NCBI RefSeq assembly: GCF_041146795.1 | Contig: NC_135177.1 | Coordinates: 23,162,560 to 23,226,559, forward strand | DNA: 64,000 nucleotides | Origin: Maylandia zebra | Taxonomy: Eukaryota; Chordata; Actinopteri; Cichliformes; Cichlidae | Reading direction: 5' to 3' | Shown: positions 39,700 to 64,000 of the stretch, piece after piece | Position numbering within the stretch: the stretch's first letter is position 1 | Layout of the letters: every line of letters begins with the position of its first letter | The notes under the pieces: generated by a model | What the model was told of the DNA's origin: nothing | What the model saw: the letters and a program-made list of their open reading frames with translations, nothing else | Database searches by the model: none | Made by a program: the position numbers and the translations under genes

Positions 39700-40206
39700 T
39701 ACTTTCTAGTATCAGCTGATGTTTGAAACATGAAGATGAAACCAGGAGATGTCCTTACTGAATCATCAGAGCTGAACAGATGATGGAGAAACAGGTTTAC
39801 CTTTTAGGTGACATGAATGAGTTGAAGGGAAGTTATGAACTGTTTCTGAGAGACAAATAACACCAGGATCCTTTTCTACAGCTGACAGCTGGCAACTGTG
39901 CAGGGGCGGGTCTAGCAAAACTTTGTCAGGGGGGCCAGGTAGGGCATTAACAGGGAATCTTACAACCAAAGTTTTCATCTGATGTAAAATGTATAGAAAT
40001 CATACATATACTAACAAGACAGTGTACATCACTGTTACAACAGCGTTTGTTTTCATTCAAAGGCTTTATGGCTTTTCCTATAATACCTGGCCAATTTTAT
40101 GTTTCTTTAAGCAAGTTCTTCATGACTGAGCCAAGTGTCCTCTTTTTTGGAAATCAAAATATGGTCACCCTACTTTAGATGCCACTAAAAGCGAAAACAT
40201 TTAAAG
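39700..40206. other. Intergenic, no gene seen
   Basis: Between the solo fold-back arm and the hAT MITE. No gene or RNA is recognised; the last 8 bases (40199-40206) are the left copy of the MITE target duplication. Confidence 0.5.
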
Positions 40207-40423
40207 CAGGGGTCCCCAATCCCAGTCCACAAGGGCCGGTGTCCCTGCAGGTTTTAGATCTCACCCTGGGTCAACACACCTGAATCACATTGATTAGTTC
40301 ATTACCAGGCCTCTGGAGAACTTCAAGAGGTCATTTAGCCATTTACATCAGCTGTGATGGATCAAGCACACATCTAAAACCTGCAGGGACACCGGCCCTT
40401 GCGGACTGGGATTGGGGACCCCG
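40207..40423. mobile_element. hAT-type MITE
   Basis: A 217-bp element with a perfect 8-bp duplication ATTTAAAG (40199-40206 and 40424-40431). Its ends form an inverted pair, CAGGGGTCCCCAATCCCAGT facing ACTGGGATTGGGGACCCCG. The inverted similarity continues inward (GGGCCGGTGTCCCTGCAGGT). There is no coding capacity. Confidence 0.93.
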
Positions 40424-40431
40424 ATTTAAAG

Positions 40432-41411
40432 TGTCGGCTTTTTAAAAATGAAACCTTAATAAAATATATGAGAGACATGGTGCCCGAACATATAGTTTCA
40501 ACCTCGATAAGCCAGTTTTCTTTATCACAATATCATTCTGTGACATTATTGTGGAGAAATTTTGATCCACTCTTCTACACTCCACAATATTGCTTCAGTT
40601 CACCAAGGACCTGTACAGTTTGAGATGTAGACATCAGGTGTTTTGCCGTTTTTTCTGAACATTGCACCATTTGGCGTTGGGATAAATTTGCTGGGAAATC
40701 CTCTCCTGAGAGGTGTAGCATTTTGTTAACACACACCTGAGTGCTCTATGCTGACGCTCAGTCATATATCAGGCCCGGGATAAAGACAACATATGTTCTG
40801 TTTTTAATTATTAGTCTCTTCTAAGTCTAAAAAGGGAAACCCTTCTTAAACAGGAAGAGTAGTGGAGGTACCAAGGAAATATAAAATATAGGGTTCTAAA
40901 ATATAATTTATTTCACATAAAAACCGTCGAGCTGCTCAGTCCCTCCCGACATAGTCCTTAAGTCTGTGACGTACCGCCGCTGCCACCTGACGTCTCTCCC
41001 CAAAGCGTTTCTCCCCATCCACAAATCCACAAATCAGTGGAAGTGTGGAAGGTGTTCTAACAAAAGTTTTCTGAGACGTGACCAGAGGGAAGAAAACTAT
41101 TTAGAAATTGTGGAAAAGTTTGAAGTCAGTATGTATGTATGTATGACCCATGGCTATTGAGCGCTGAAAATCAGAAGCCTTTGTCACATAAGCAAGAATG
41201 AAAAAGAAACACTGAAAGTAGTAAGAAGGGTGAGGAACAAGTCCACTGTATGTGATCTGTTTCAGCGAGGGAGTTCATGTTAACATTTAACATGTGCCCC
41301 GTGTGCGGCAGCCTGTTACAGCAGCTCTGCTCAATCTGAGTTTCTTTCTTTCTTATCTTTTCTTCTCGTAATTTTTTATAACTAACGTATCAGTAATTAG
41401 ACTCTGCAACC
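40432..41411. other. Intergenic and likely 5' UTR of the L2-like LINE
   Basis: No separate gene seen. The part next to the LINE frame (roughly 41270-41411) is probably LINE 5' UTR, but no TSD was found to set the border. Confidence 0.4.
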
Positions 41412-44400
41412 ATGTTCTACCGTTTTGTGCTAGTTCTGGTCGTTTTTCTTAGTTTATTTCTACTTTTTTCACGCGTGTCTGGGGACCCAGAGCAGGGATC
41501 CTTTGTTTACAGTAAGGATCAGCTGTTAGCGCTGCGTCCCGCAGCGGTACTGCCGGCGGACAGACCCGACATTCCCAGCGAGCTGAGGAGGAAAAGACGG
41601 GGGTGTCGTGCTGAGAAGGAGCGCCGTCGCCCGAGAAGGAGACGTTATCGACCATCTCTTCCTTCTGTAATCATTGGAAACGTAAGATCTTTGCCCAATA
41701 AGATGAATGAGCTCACGTCGCTAACCTGGTCACAGAGGGAGTACCGGCAATGTAGCATCATGATGCTAACGGAGTCGTGGCTAACACCGCTAACTCCGGA
41801 CACAAGCGTGACACTACCGGGATTTCAGATGCTGCGAGCGGACAGGACGAGAGAGAGCGGTAAGAGGAAAGGAGGGGGACTGGCAGTTTTTGTGAACGAC
41901 AGATGGTGTAACCCTGGGCACATCACTGTGAAAGAACAACTCTGCAGCAGAGACATTGAGCTGTTAGCCGTTAGCATGCGTCCGTACTATCTGCCCCGGG
42001 AATTCTCGCATGTTATCGCAATAACAGCGTATGTCCCCCCCTCGGCCAACGCGGATGCAGCCTGTGACACTCTCCACTCAGTGGTCAGCAGACTGCAAAC
42101 ACAATCTCCGAGAGCCCTTCTCATAATATCAGGGGACTTCAATCATGCCTCTTTGGACTCCACACTGCCCACCTTCACCCAGTATGTGACCTGCTCAACC
42201 AGAGACAATAAAACACTGGACTTACTGTATGCCAATGCTGAAGAGGCATACAGTTCATCACCTCTCCCTCCACTGGGCAAATCTGACCACAACCTGGTGC
42301 ACCTTGTCCCTGTGTATGAGCCCTTAGTGCGCAGGGTGCCACCAGCCACCCGCACAGTGCAGAGATGGTCAGAGGAGAGCGAGGAGGCTCTTAAGGACTG
42401 TTTTGAGTCGACTGTGTGGGAGGTGATCTGTGACGACCATGGAGAGGACATCGACAGCCTTACTACATGCATTACTGACTATATTAATTTCTGTGTGGAT
42501 AACACCGTACCTACCAGGACTGTACGGTGTTTCTCCAACAACAAACCTTGGATTACCCCAGAAATTAAAGCTGTCCTCAAGCAGAAGAGGAGGGCCTTCA
42601 AATCCAAAGACAAAGAGGAGTTGAAAAGGGTGCAGAGAGAGTTGAGGGGACTGATAAGGAATGGGAAGGACAGCTACAGGCAGAAGATGGAGAACCAGCT
42701 TCAGCAAAACAACGTTGGTGAAGTCTGGAGAGGCCTCAGAACCATCTCAGGCCACAAACAGCAGAACTCTCTGCCTGGGAGGGATGTGAGGTGGGCAAAT
42801 GAACTGAATCATTTCTTCAACAGATTTGATTCAACCATGAGACAGTCTACAACATCGGCTGCAGACTCACCCACCCCCACTGCTGCTGTTCCACCTCTGA
42901 CACCTCAGACACTTCACACCTCCTCTATTCACCCTGCTCACTCCCCCCCACCCCCAACAACAGCATCCAATACACACTCAACACAAGGCTCCAGCCTGTC
43001 TCTCTCAACCACCCAGGTTAGGAGGGAACTGAGGAGGATTAATGGCAAGAAGGCAGCGGGCCCAGATGGCATCAGCTCGAGGGTCGTCAGGTCCTGCGCG
43101 GACCAACTGTGTGGGGTGATGGAGCACCTCTTCAACCTGAGCCTGAGGTTGGGAAGAGTCCCACAGCTCTGGAAAACCTCCTGTGTTGTACCAGTGCCAA
43201 AGACTTCACGCCCCAAGGACCTCAACAGCTACAGGCCGGTGGCTCTGACATCCCACCTGATGAAGACCCTGGAGCGGTTGGTCCTGGCTCAGCTTCGGCG
43301 CCTAACAAGCTCATCACTGGACCCACTTCAGTTTGCCTACCAGCCTGGCATTGGCGCGGATGATGCCGTCATTCACCTCCTACATCGTTCCCTCGCTCAC
43401 CTGGAGACCGCTGGAAGCACTGTGAGAATCATGTTCTTTGATTTCTCCAGTGCCTTCAACACTATTCTTCCCTCGGTTCTGAAGGACAAGCTGGAGAACT
43501 CTGGAGTGGACCATCACCTCACTACCTGGATTTTGGACTACCTCACCGACCGACCACAGTATGTGAGGACTCAGGGCTGTGTGTCGGACAGGGTCGTCTG
43601 CAGTACGGGGGCCCCACAGGGAACGGTTCTGGCTCCGTTCCTCTTCACCATCTACACTGCAGACTTCTCCCACAATTCCACCCAGTGCTTCCTGCAGAAG
43701 TTCTCTGATGACTCTGCAATAGTCGGCCTCATCACTGATGGCGACAACAAGGAGTACAGAGGACTGACTCAAGACTTTGTGGACTGGTGCCAGCTGAACT
43801 ACCTCCAGATCAACGCCAGTAAAACCAAGGAGCTGGTGGTAGACTTCCGCAGGCACAAGCATTCTCCACTGCAACCACTGAACATCCAGGGTATGGACAT
43901 TGAGGCTGTGGACAGCTACAGGTACCTTGGTGTTCATCTGAACAACAGACTGGACTGGACTCATAACTCAGACGCCCTCTACAGGAAAGGGCAGAGCAGG
44001 CTGTACCTGCTGCGGAGACTCAGGTCGTTTGGGGTGGAGGGCCCACTCCTGAAGACCTTCTATGACTCTGTGGTGGCTTCTGCTATCTTTTATGGTGTGG
44101 TCTGCTGGGGCGGCAGCATCTCTGCTGGGGACAGGAAGAGACTGAACAGGGTGATCCGAAGGGCCAGCTCTGTTCTAGGATGCCCTCTGGACCCAGTGGA
44201 GGTGGTGAGTGACAGGAGAATGGCAGCTAAGCTGTCATCCCTGTTGGACAACGTCTCCCACCCCATGCAGCAGACTGTGACAGCACTGAGCAGCTCCTTC
44301 AGTGGGAGACTGCGGCACCCACGGTGTGGGACGGAGAGATTTCACAGGTCTTTCCTCCCCACTGCTGTCAGACTCCACAACAAAGACTTTAACTGAACAA

Positions 44401-44706
44401 ACACACACATCCACACATGTGCAATAACACTAATTGCAATAATCTTTTCTGGCATCGTTGTATTTTTACTCAGTTGTATATAGCATTCGTATTCTATTTT
44501 TATCTTATTGTATATTTTTATTCTATTTTATTCTACTGTATATAGTATATTATTTTATTCTATTCTGTACAGCTGTGTACTGTATTTATTCTTATTGTAT
44601 TCTAATTTTTGCGTCATAACTTTTGCACTGTCCACTTCCTGCTGTGACAAAACAAATTTCCCACGTGTGGGACTAATAAAGGTTATCTTATCTTATCTTA
44701 TCTTAT
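41270..44706 (+). mobile_element. Near full-length L2-like LINE
   Basis: A plus-strand non-LTR element with an intact endonuclease/reverse transcriptase frame (41412-44396). A short 3' UTR ends in GGGACTAATAAAGG and a TTATC pentanucleotide tail (about 44682-44706), typical of fish L2-type elements. The 5' border is uncertain. A separate ORF1 was not seen. A later-decayed LINE piece of another kind begins right after the tail. Confidence 0.85.
41412..44396 (+). CDS. LINE endonuclease-reverse transcriptase (L2-like), intact 994 aa
   Basis: One uninterrupted frame. Residues 1-25 are strongly hydrophobic and followed by GDPEQ, resembling a signal peptide or membrane anchor. A basic stretch (about 60-80) precedes an apurinic-type endonuclease (about 86-320) with E121 (TESWL), D242 and N244 (SGDFNH) and the D292-H293 pair (KSDHN). 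A linker leads to the reverse transcriptase (about 555-830), with AAGPDGISSRVV, LDPLQFAYQPG, FFDFSSAFNT (D677), TGAPQGTVLAPFL and an active site reading FSDD (D766, D767) instead of the usual FADD. The C-terminal YRYLGVHLNNRLDW and SHPMQQ-type blocks complete it. The enzyme nicks target DNA and primes cDNA from the nick. No break was found, so the copy may be active. Confidence 0.93.
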   Translation: MFYRFVLVLVVFLSLFLLFSRVSGDPEQGSFVYSKDQLLALRPAAVLPADRPDIPSELRRKRRGCRAEKERRRPRRRRYRPSLPSVIIGNVRSLPNKMNELTSLTWSQREYRQCSIMMLTESWLTPLTPDTSVTLPGFQMLRADRTRESGKRKGGGLAVFVNDRWCNPGHITVKEQLCSRDIELLAVSMRPYYLPREFSHVIAITAYVPPSANADAACDTLHSVVSRLQTQSPRALLIISGDFNHASLDSTLPTFTQYVTCSTRDNKTLDLLYANAEEAYSSSPLPPLGKSDHNLVHLVPVYEPLVRRVPPATRTVQRWSEESEEALKDCFESTVWEVICDDHGEDIDSLTTCITDYINFCVDNTVPTRTVRCFSNNKPWITPEIKAVLKQKRRAFKSKDKEELKRVQRELRGLIRNGKDSYRQKMENQLQQNNVGEVWRGLRTISGHKQQNSLPGRDVRWANELNHFFNRFDSTMRQSTTSAADSPTPTAAVPPLTPQTLHTSSIHPAHSPPPPTTASNTHSTQGSSLSLSTTQVRRELRRINGKKAAGPDGISSRVVRSCADQLCGVMEHLFNLSLRLGRVPQLWKTSCVVPVPKTSRPKDLNSYRPVALTSHLMKTLERLVLAQLRRLTSSSLDPLQFAYQPGIGADDAVIHLLHRSLAHLETAGSTVRIMFFDFSSAFNTILPSVLKDKLENSGVDHHLTTWILDYLTDRPQYVRTQGCVSDRVVCSTGAPQGTVLAPFLFTIYTADFSHNSTQCFLQKFSDDSAIVGLITDGDNKEYRGLTQDFVDWCQLNYLQINASKTKELVVDFRRHKHSPLQPLNIQGMDIEAVDSYRYLGVHLNNRLDWTHNSDALYRKGQSRLYLLRRLRSFGVEGPLLKTFYDSVVASAIFYGVVCWGGSISAGDRKRLNRVIRRASSVLGCPLDPVEVVSDRRMAAKLSSLLDNVSHPMQQTVTALSSSFSGRLRHPRCGTERFHRSFLPTAVRLHNKDFN

Positions 44707-44714
44707 GCTAACTG

Positions 44715-45340
44715 AGCAAGAGGAACTGACCTGAAAGATAGGATCATCGCCAACCTGGAAACTTGGACCCTCGGTAGCCGGTTACCAAGATTATGTGAAG
44801 TAATCTTGTAGAAGTAACCACCACCCTCTGAGGGTCTACTAGAGGAAGTCAATACAGCACTACAGACAATCGAGGAATCCAGTATGGAGGCACTAATCAT
44901 GGCAACACAGAAACAAGCTCTAAGGACAAGATCCACAGAGGCTGGGGTCTATCACACCAGGCAAGACCCCAGGTGCAGGCTGTGTTAAGATGCCTCTGAG
45001 ACAATCCAGCACATAACAGGAGGGTGTAAGATGCTAGCAGGCAGGGCATACATGTAAAGCTATAACCAAGTGGTCAGCGTAGTACACAGGACCATCTGTG
45101 GAGTGTATGGCCTGGAAGTCCTGAGGTCAAAATGGTTGGTCAAGAATGACTGAGCTAAGATTCTGTGGGACTCCTAGATACAGACGGACAAAATGTTGGT
45201 GGCTAACCAATCGGACATAGTGGTGGTAGACAAGCGAAGAAGAGCCCAGGAACAACACCTGAGATCTCTGTCCAGAAGACTGCAGTCCTAGGAACAGCTA
45301 AGATTCTGTGCAGGACCCGTAAGCTCCTGAGCTTGAAGGA
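44715..45340 (+). mobile_element. Degenerate LINE fragment with a restriction-like endonuclease motif
   Basis: The plus strand encodes, with many stops, pieces of a non-LTR retrotransposon C-terminus. These include VYHTRQDPRCRLC and the block KMLVANQSDIVVVDK, which corresponds to the P-D...D active site of the restriction-like endonuclease in R4/Dong/Rex6-type elements. The Pro of that site is changed to Ser here. The frame is broken at least six times, so it is an inactive fossil. Confidence 0.65.
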
Positions 45341-45689
45341 TAGATCGAATATATATTTAAAACTTGCTATATAAGGCTTTGATAGATGTCTTATTAAGAC
45401 GTTGGATGTCTACAAGACTGAGTCAACTGCTTTTAAAATAAAGTTGTGTTTTTACTGTATTACCTGTACTGTGTTTCTGAAATCTGGCCCCTGACATATT
45501 CCCTTCATGAAATAATAATTAATAAAAACTAAAACTAATAGAAACTGAACTAAAACGAAACATTTTCAAAAAAAAAGAAAAAAGAAGCTAAACTGAAATG
45601 AGAAAACTCACTCTAAAAACTAACTGAAACTAAACTCAATAAAAGCGAGTCTAGAGAAAATAAAAACAAATTTATTACAAATACAGACG

Positions 45690-46385
45690 TCCTGTATAAG
45701 AAGGGCCAGAGTCGACCCCACCTGCTGAGGAGACTGAGGTCCTTCGGAGTCTGCTGGACTCTGTTAAGACCATTCTATGATACTCTGGTAGCATCTGCCT
45801 TTTTCTTTGCAGTGGCCTGCTGAGGGAGCGGATGCACGGACAGGGACAGGAGCAGGATTGACAAACTGGTGCAGAGGTCTAGCTCTGTGCTGGGATGTGC
45901 TCTGGAGTCTGTGGAGGTGGCGAGAGGAGGATGTTAGTAAAGCTGACATCCATCATGAACAACCCACATCACCCTCTGCATGAATCTGTGAGTGTGCTGA
46001 GCAGTTCCTTTAGTGAGAGACTGAAATACCCTTGCTGCAGGAAGGAGCGCTTTCACAGATCATTCATCCCAACAGCAACTCCTCAATCACAATGTCATGA
46101 GTCACTGGACATTGTTGACATCCACGGTCACACTTCATGCATGTGTATCATCCATATGTATATTTATTGTGTACATGTGTGTGTGCGTGTACATATTTAT
46201 ACTTTTAGATATCTATTACTTACATAGTAATAGTAACAACTCTCTATCCATAATCACGTACAGTGTATGCTACTGTTGGATATAGTGTTTACTTATTTTG
46301 TATTTTTTGTACTTTTCTTCTTCCATCTGTACCTGAGCTGAGGTAACACAAATTTCCTCACCGTAGGATCATTAAAGTCTTATGT
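45690..46385 (+). mobile_element. Decayed 3' fragment of an L2-like LINE
   Basis: A plus-strand remnant similar to the C-terminal end of the intact LINE upstream: YKKGQSRPHLLRRLRSFG, then SSSVLGCALESVEVA, and SFSERLKYPCC after frameshifts. It ends with a 3' UTR-like GTAACACAAATTTCCTCACC and ATTAAAGTCTTATG. Frameshifts and stops show it is old. Confidence 0.75.
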
Positions 46386-47354
46386 TAAGATTACAAAACT
46401 ATAAGACCTAAGACCTTGAGCTTGTCATCCACAGGCCTAGTTTGAGTTTTCAATCCTATGGAGATGACACAAGCTTTACAGCTCTTTAACCTCAGTAACA
46501 ATCTTAAACTCAACTTCCTGTGTTTCTATGTTGCTAAATATGAATAAGAGTGACGTAATAGTTGTCAGCTTAATCTGGCATCTAGCACACTCACAGCTAC
46601 ATACCTGAGCTCTATGTCTATAAAGCTGTATAGTTTTAAAAACCTCAGTATAAATAAGCATGTCAGTTCAGGTGTCAAGTTTTGTTTCACACAGTTAAAG
46701 AGACTTAGTAAAATTAACTCAAACGAAAAGAAATCTAGAGTCAGTACATACTATTGAATCTCATACACCATCTTGATTGAAAAATCCAGCAGCCACACAT
46801 AGTAACATTGTGTGGTTTTTCTAAAATGTTTTGTTATATTAATTATGTTTCTCTCTAATTATGTTGCCCCTCTTTTAACCACTGGTTAAATAACTTAACA
46901 TCAAGTTTAGCTCTTGAGAAATTGACCTATATTGTTAGAAAGAAGGCTTCTGAATTTTACATCTGGAAGATATTTTTGGATCTACTGAGGAGTGGGGATG
47001 TGGGGGGGGGGGCGGTGGTGAGTGAATAAGACAACTAATTAATGGATAATGTCTGACTTGCTGTTGGGAATATACTATGTAACCTATATTATGATTTTTT
47101 TTTTTTTTTAAATTGTATTTATTTGTATGGTTTAATTTATTTAACTATGCATTTATTTGGAACCTTTTAGGATTAACACTTCAATTATCGTTATTACTAT
47201 TATTATTAGTGTTGTTATTATTATTTTAATGACTGCCATACGTTCATTTTATGTTGGTGTTGATACTGTTGAAAAAACAAATAAACATACGTTTAAAAAA
47301 AAAAAAAAAAAACTGCATAGAGTCAGCTACTTTTTTTTTGGATAAACCAAACAT
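46386..47354. other. Intergenic, no gene seen
   Basis: AT-rich spacer downstream of rps9, with a G-run near 47003, homopolymers near 47097-47110 and 47297-47312 and short TTA repeats near 47190-47225. No gene recognised. Confidence 0.5.
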
Positions 47355-47412
47355 TTTATTGAGAATTGTCACAACAGGAAGTATCAAGAAACACTCCTGT
47401 ACAACATCCTTC

Positions 47413-48837
<1,425 letters not shown>

Positions 48838-49573
48838 TTATAAGTGCCTGCAAAACCAAGAAATTACAATGAGGGGGACGCTACATATAAGATTTATACC
48901 ATTTTACACTTTTAATAGGTTATTCAAGGTTGACATGTTATTTGAATCTTGTGCACAGAAGACATTTTAAAGGCAAACATTATGCACGTTCAGCAATAAC
49001 TCATGTTACAATTTACAACTAAGACAATCAAGTCAACCTCAAAAAGTAGAGTCAGTTTAATTAAGCCAAATAGGCTCTCCATCTGTCAGTCTAGTTCCGT
49101 TTTTCAAAGCGTTTACTGAATAATATAAAAAAGACATTAACTTTTTACCAGGCTAAAGGGACCTACAACCGTCACTATTACTTCCATGCTTCAACTGTAT
49201 CGGTCAGATTTGCCACACGATCGTACGGTTTATGAAGACAAGGGTAATGTGTAAGGACCGAATTGACTAGAAACACTGATACATCGGATGCGCTTCATTA
49301 AATGTTTCTGAAACTACAATAAATCGCGTATAAACGTTTAACAGACCGGGCATCCGTAAGACTAGGCCGCAGCTACACCGCACCACGTTGTTTAATGTTA
49401 GCAGCTAGCATTAGCTTAAGCGCTTTTCGTTTAAAAACGCTTTAAAAAAAACATGCAGGTCTTCAATCGGCACAGGCATAAGTTTAGTTTCATGTCCTAT
49501 GACTGTTTTTCAACGTGGAAGTCCACATACACTCGGTTTGTATTGCTGGTAAGGATGAGGATGGTAACCGTAC

Positions 49574-49607
49574 CTGTCTCGCTCAGGCTCGCGCAGTAAA
49601 GAGGAAG
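49574..49607 (-). promoter_or_regulatory. rps9: rps9 transcription start with 5' TOP motif, non-coding exon 1
   Basis: On the minus strand, CTTCCTCTTTACTG begins at 49607, a C followed by a pyrimidine run as in mRNAs of ribosomal proteins. The exon ends at the donor ACAG/GTACGG (49574). TOP mRNAs are translated under mTOR/LARP1 control. The exact start base is inferred from the motif, and a second CTTCCTTT lies about 10 nt upstream. Confidence 0.75.
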
Positions 49608-50365
49608 TTAAAGGAAGTCCATAATCATTTATAGGGCCTGCGAGCACACTACATATCCCATGATGCCTCTCACCGCCCAAACGGAAGTCGGGCCCGCTGG
49701 GTTTGTCGCTCTCTGTTGGTCAAAGCGAAGAGCACAACCTGAACACATGGAAGAAGTTAAGATGAAGTTTGTTTATGCGCTTGAATCACGAACAGGCCTC
49801 ATGTTATTACATAGATGGTATAACACGCAGCTTCAATGTGCACAGAGAGGCGGGAAAGGCCTGCTTCTTTCACTCTGCACAGAGGTTTGACTGAGTGGTC
49901 ACAGATCTCCTCTTACAAAGTGAGAGTGAGGGAGGTAAGGTGGTAAACTCAGAGAGAAGGACATGGGTGACTATTTATATAACTCTGAAATGGGACCCTG
50001 ACCATGTGTTTCTGTCTGTCAGGCTGCATGATCAACTGATGGACACACAGAAGCTCACTGGCTTTCTCTTTCACTGCTCTAAATCCCATCTTTTCCGGGT
50101 GTTTTGGGGGTTTCCCTTGTGTTTTCTTGCTTGACTTCATTTTCGAGGTGAAGCAAAAGTCTTAAGCGTGGTCTTTTTTTCCCACCTCCCTCACTTTCTT
50201 GGAGTTTCTGTTTCCTTCATTTGGGATTTTTCCTCCCTTTTTAAAAAAAAATTCCAGCCTGATCGCCTGCTCTTCTGTGTGTACATCAACCCTTCCTTTC
50301 CCCCTGCTCTCCTTTTCCTCCCATTTTCCTCCGTTCCTCATCTCCTCGTGTGTCGTTTTTGGGCT
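49608..50365. other. rps9-rbfox1l intergenic region and likely rbfox1l 5' UTR
   Basis: The two genes are divergent (rps9 leftward, rbfox1l rightward) and their start codons lie only about 1.5 kb apart. Near the rbfox1l ATG the sequence is pyrimidine-rich (50170-50345). A TGCATG element, the RBFOX recognition site, lies at 50025-50030. No coding exon is seen. Confidence 0.55.
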
Positions 50366-62109
<11,744 letters not shown>

Positions 62110-62506
62110 GGCCCGGTGAAGGGCGGGGTCGTCGGGCATCTCTGTTGAACTTTGGGACACTGCAGGGCAGATTACAATAATCCTTAAAAACAACCTCGGA
62201 AATGTGGCACACGTGGTGTCACCTCCTGTCTCCATCACAACCTCTCTTCGGGAGACTAAACAGACTGAAGGTTAAAATACTGTAGGACCCACTTACCATC
62301 CGCTCTGCTGGAGAATACGTAGGAGACGCTGTCGCTTGAAACCTTTTAATGCTTTGCTTTTTTTTTTTTTTTTTTGGATAAGTGGTTAAAAAAATACTGT
62401 GAGATTCTTGTGTTTAATAATTTGGGATTTTTTTTCAGGGGTCAAACTGTGCAAAAAACATTTTGTACAATTTTAAATGATTTATTTTTGTTGGCATTTA
62501 TCTACT

Positions 62507-62583
<77 letters not shown>

Positions 62584-63800
62584 CGTGCGGGAATGTCTGT
62601 GAGTTTCAACATCAAGAGAGCGATTTGGCTGCGACACTGATATTGCAACTAAAAGCACAGAAATAATGTTTATCAGCTGGACTTATTTTTATTTCTAACA
62701 ATCTACCTCTAAATCTACATGTTTAGCTTTTCATACAGCCGTTACATTTAATCCTTGTTTGCAGTTTCTTGAGTCCTTTCCTACCTTTCTGTTCATAAAT
62801 ACTAACACAGTGTAGTTTCTGTTTTCTGGCTTCACTCCTTGCTACCTTGCTTGAGCTTTGATGACCGGAGGGTCACTGTCCTGTATTTTCTCCCTCTTTT
62901 CTCCTTCATTACTGCTAAATGACTTCTTTTCTTGTATCAGTTAGTTCTTCTTGGCTTTGTTTTACTCTATTCTGCTTTGTTTGATGTTTACCTCTGAATA
63001 AATCAGACTTTTTTCTCCTCTATCTCTTCTGTTCTTTATTCTGCTTCTCCTCACTCCCTGGGTTTCTGGTTTTTCTTCTGTGGCAACGCAACATTACATC
63101 GACAAGGCTATAGAAAAAAAAAACCCAAACAAACCCTTCTTTTATTTTCTTTGTGTGATTTCACTGCTTACTGTTTAGTTGCATCATTCTCATATTTTTC
63201 CCTCCTCCTTCTAACACTCAGTGCCAGTATTCATGCTCTACATGTATGAAAACCATCCTGGGCCTGTTTTCTATTTTCTGCACATTCTAAACTTCCAGAT
63301 TATTGGCCTGTGTTTCATTTCCTTTGTAAGTTTCACCTCATGTGATAGATCAGCAATGCATTTTAATCTTTTCTTATTAAGTCTTATAAGTGTTTTATGC
63401 AACAACTTCTTTACTCCACGTTTGTTTCCTCGTGTGAATTTCTTCTGTACCGTTTCGCTGCTCTGCTTCTGCCTTTTTTCTTCTTAGTAGTATTTCTTTT
63501 AGCGTTTAGTCTTTTTCGTTTGCCAGCTTTCTTGCTATTTTTAAACTGAACTGTCCTTTGCCATTATATGCCTTTTGCTGTTTGCATGACAAAATGATTT
63601 TTTTTCCTGCTGCACTTTCTACATCTTTAACCTTCCACACTAACTTTTTTCCAGCTGCTCTCAAGGATTTTTAATCTGTGTTGGTTAAAGTAAAAACTAT
63701 CACCATATGAAGAACATTAAACCATCGTGCTTCGTCTGCTAGCTGATCTGCTTTATCACAGATGCCATCATTCAACATCTTCATAATAAACTGTTTGCAA
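62110..63800 (+). other. rbfox1l: rbfox1l 3' UTR
   Basis: Non-coding sequence downstream of the rbfox1l stop. It contains a (GT)n run, T-rich stretches and a TGCATG site at 63583-63588. An AATAAA at about 63785-63790 is the best candidate for the polyadenylation signal, giving a UTR of about 1.7 kb. An earlier AATAAA lies at 62997-63002. The final 200 bp of the window (to 64000) show no gene. Confidence 0.6.
62509..62579. repeat. (GT)n microsatellite in the rbfox1l 3' UTR
   Basis: About 71 bp of uninterrupted GT dinucleotides roughly 400 bp after the stop codon. GU repeats in RNA can bind CELF or TDP-43-type proteins. Confidence 0.95.
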
Positions 63801-64000
63801 GCAACTCTGTGCTCCACTGAACTGCTAGATTTCAATCAACTCCAGCAAAAACAAAAGACAGTATGTGCTCTCTGTACTTTTTTTTTTTTTTATTAGACGT
63901 CTTTCCAAAAGATATGTACACAATATTTACAAAATGGCAGTTTATCCTATCAGATCTATGTAGCCATGGGAATGAGGGATAGGGAGGGCGCATTACAGAT

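Noticed and set aside
43380-43964. 194-aa minus-strand frame
   Set aside because: Antisense shadow of the intact LINE frame at 41412-44396.

Overview
The window is vertebrate nuclear DNA, almost certainly from a teleost. Genes are split by GT/AG introns, long CA/TG microsatellites are common, and many transposable elements of fish type are present. Three host genes can be read end to end, and all three stay in frame when their exons are joined: mboat7 (minus strand, 8 coding exons, 475 aa), rps9 (minus strand, 194 aa) and rbfox1l (plus strand, 12 coding exons, 380 aa). The order mboat7 - rps9 recalls the human 19q13.42 neighbourhood of MBOAT7 and RPS9. A percomorph such as a cichlid is my guess; the sequence alone does not prove it.

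Layout. 1-11.0 kb: mboat7, with two old Tc1-like remnants in its introns and a non-coding first exon near 10.75 kb. 11.8-14.9 kb: a 3.07-kb fold-back-like element whose terminal inverted repeats are arrays of an 18-bp unit. 16.4-33.4 kb: a broken usp42-like gene copy on the minus strand, entered by a Ty1/copia element, which was itself entered by at least three DNA transposons, some of which carry further elements. 33.7-38.7 kb: an apparently complete ISL2EU-type transposon with a SWIM/YqaJ nuclease gene and a THAP-DDE transposase gene, convergent and both open. 39.4-46.4 kb: a one-ended fold-back remnant, a hAT MITE, an L2-like LINE with an intact 994-aa EN-RT frame, and two decayed LINE pieces. 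47.3-49.6 kb: rps9, with a matched pair of C/D-snoRNA-like sequences in two introns. 50.4-63.8 kb: rbfox1l and its 3' UTR.

The nest at 17.4-31.4 kb can be ordered from target-site duplications (TSDs). The copia gag-pol frame resumes exactly across each insertion: an 8,432-bp TA-TSD element (18015-26446), a 1,284-bp hAT (27489-28772, TSD GAAGGGTG) and a 2,008-bp hAT (28786-30793, TSD GTGACAAT). The 8.4-kb element holds a six-exon DUF4806-type gene with two early stops, an intact 532-aa piggyBac transposase gene and a 5'-truncated L2. The smaller hAT holds a short copy of the fold-back element.

The most unusual items are the fold-back family with satellite-like ends, the large TA-TSD element carrying the DUF4806 gene, the intact ISL2EU and piggyBac genes, and the paired snoRNA-like sequences in rps9. 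Family names rest on recognition of motifs; no database search was run.
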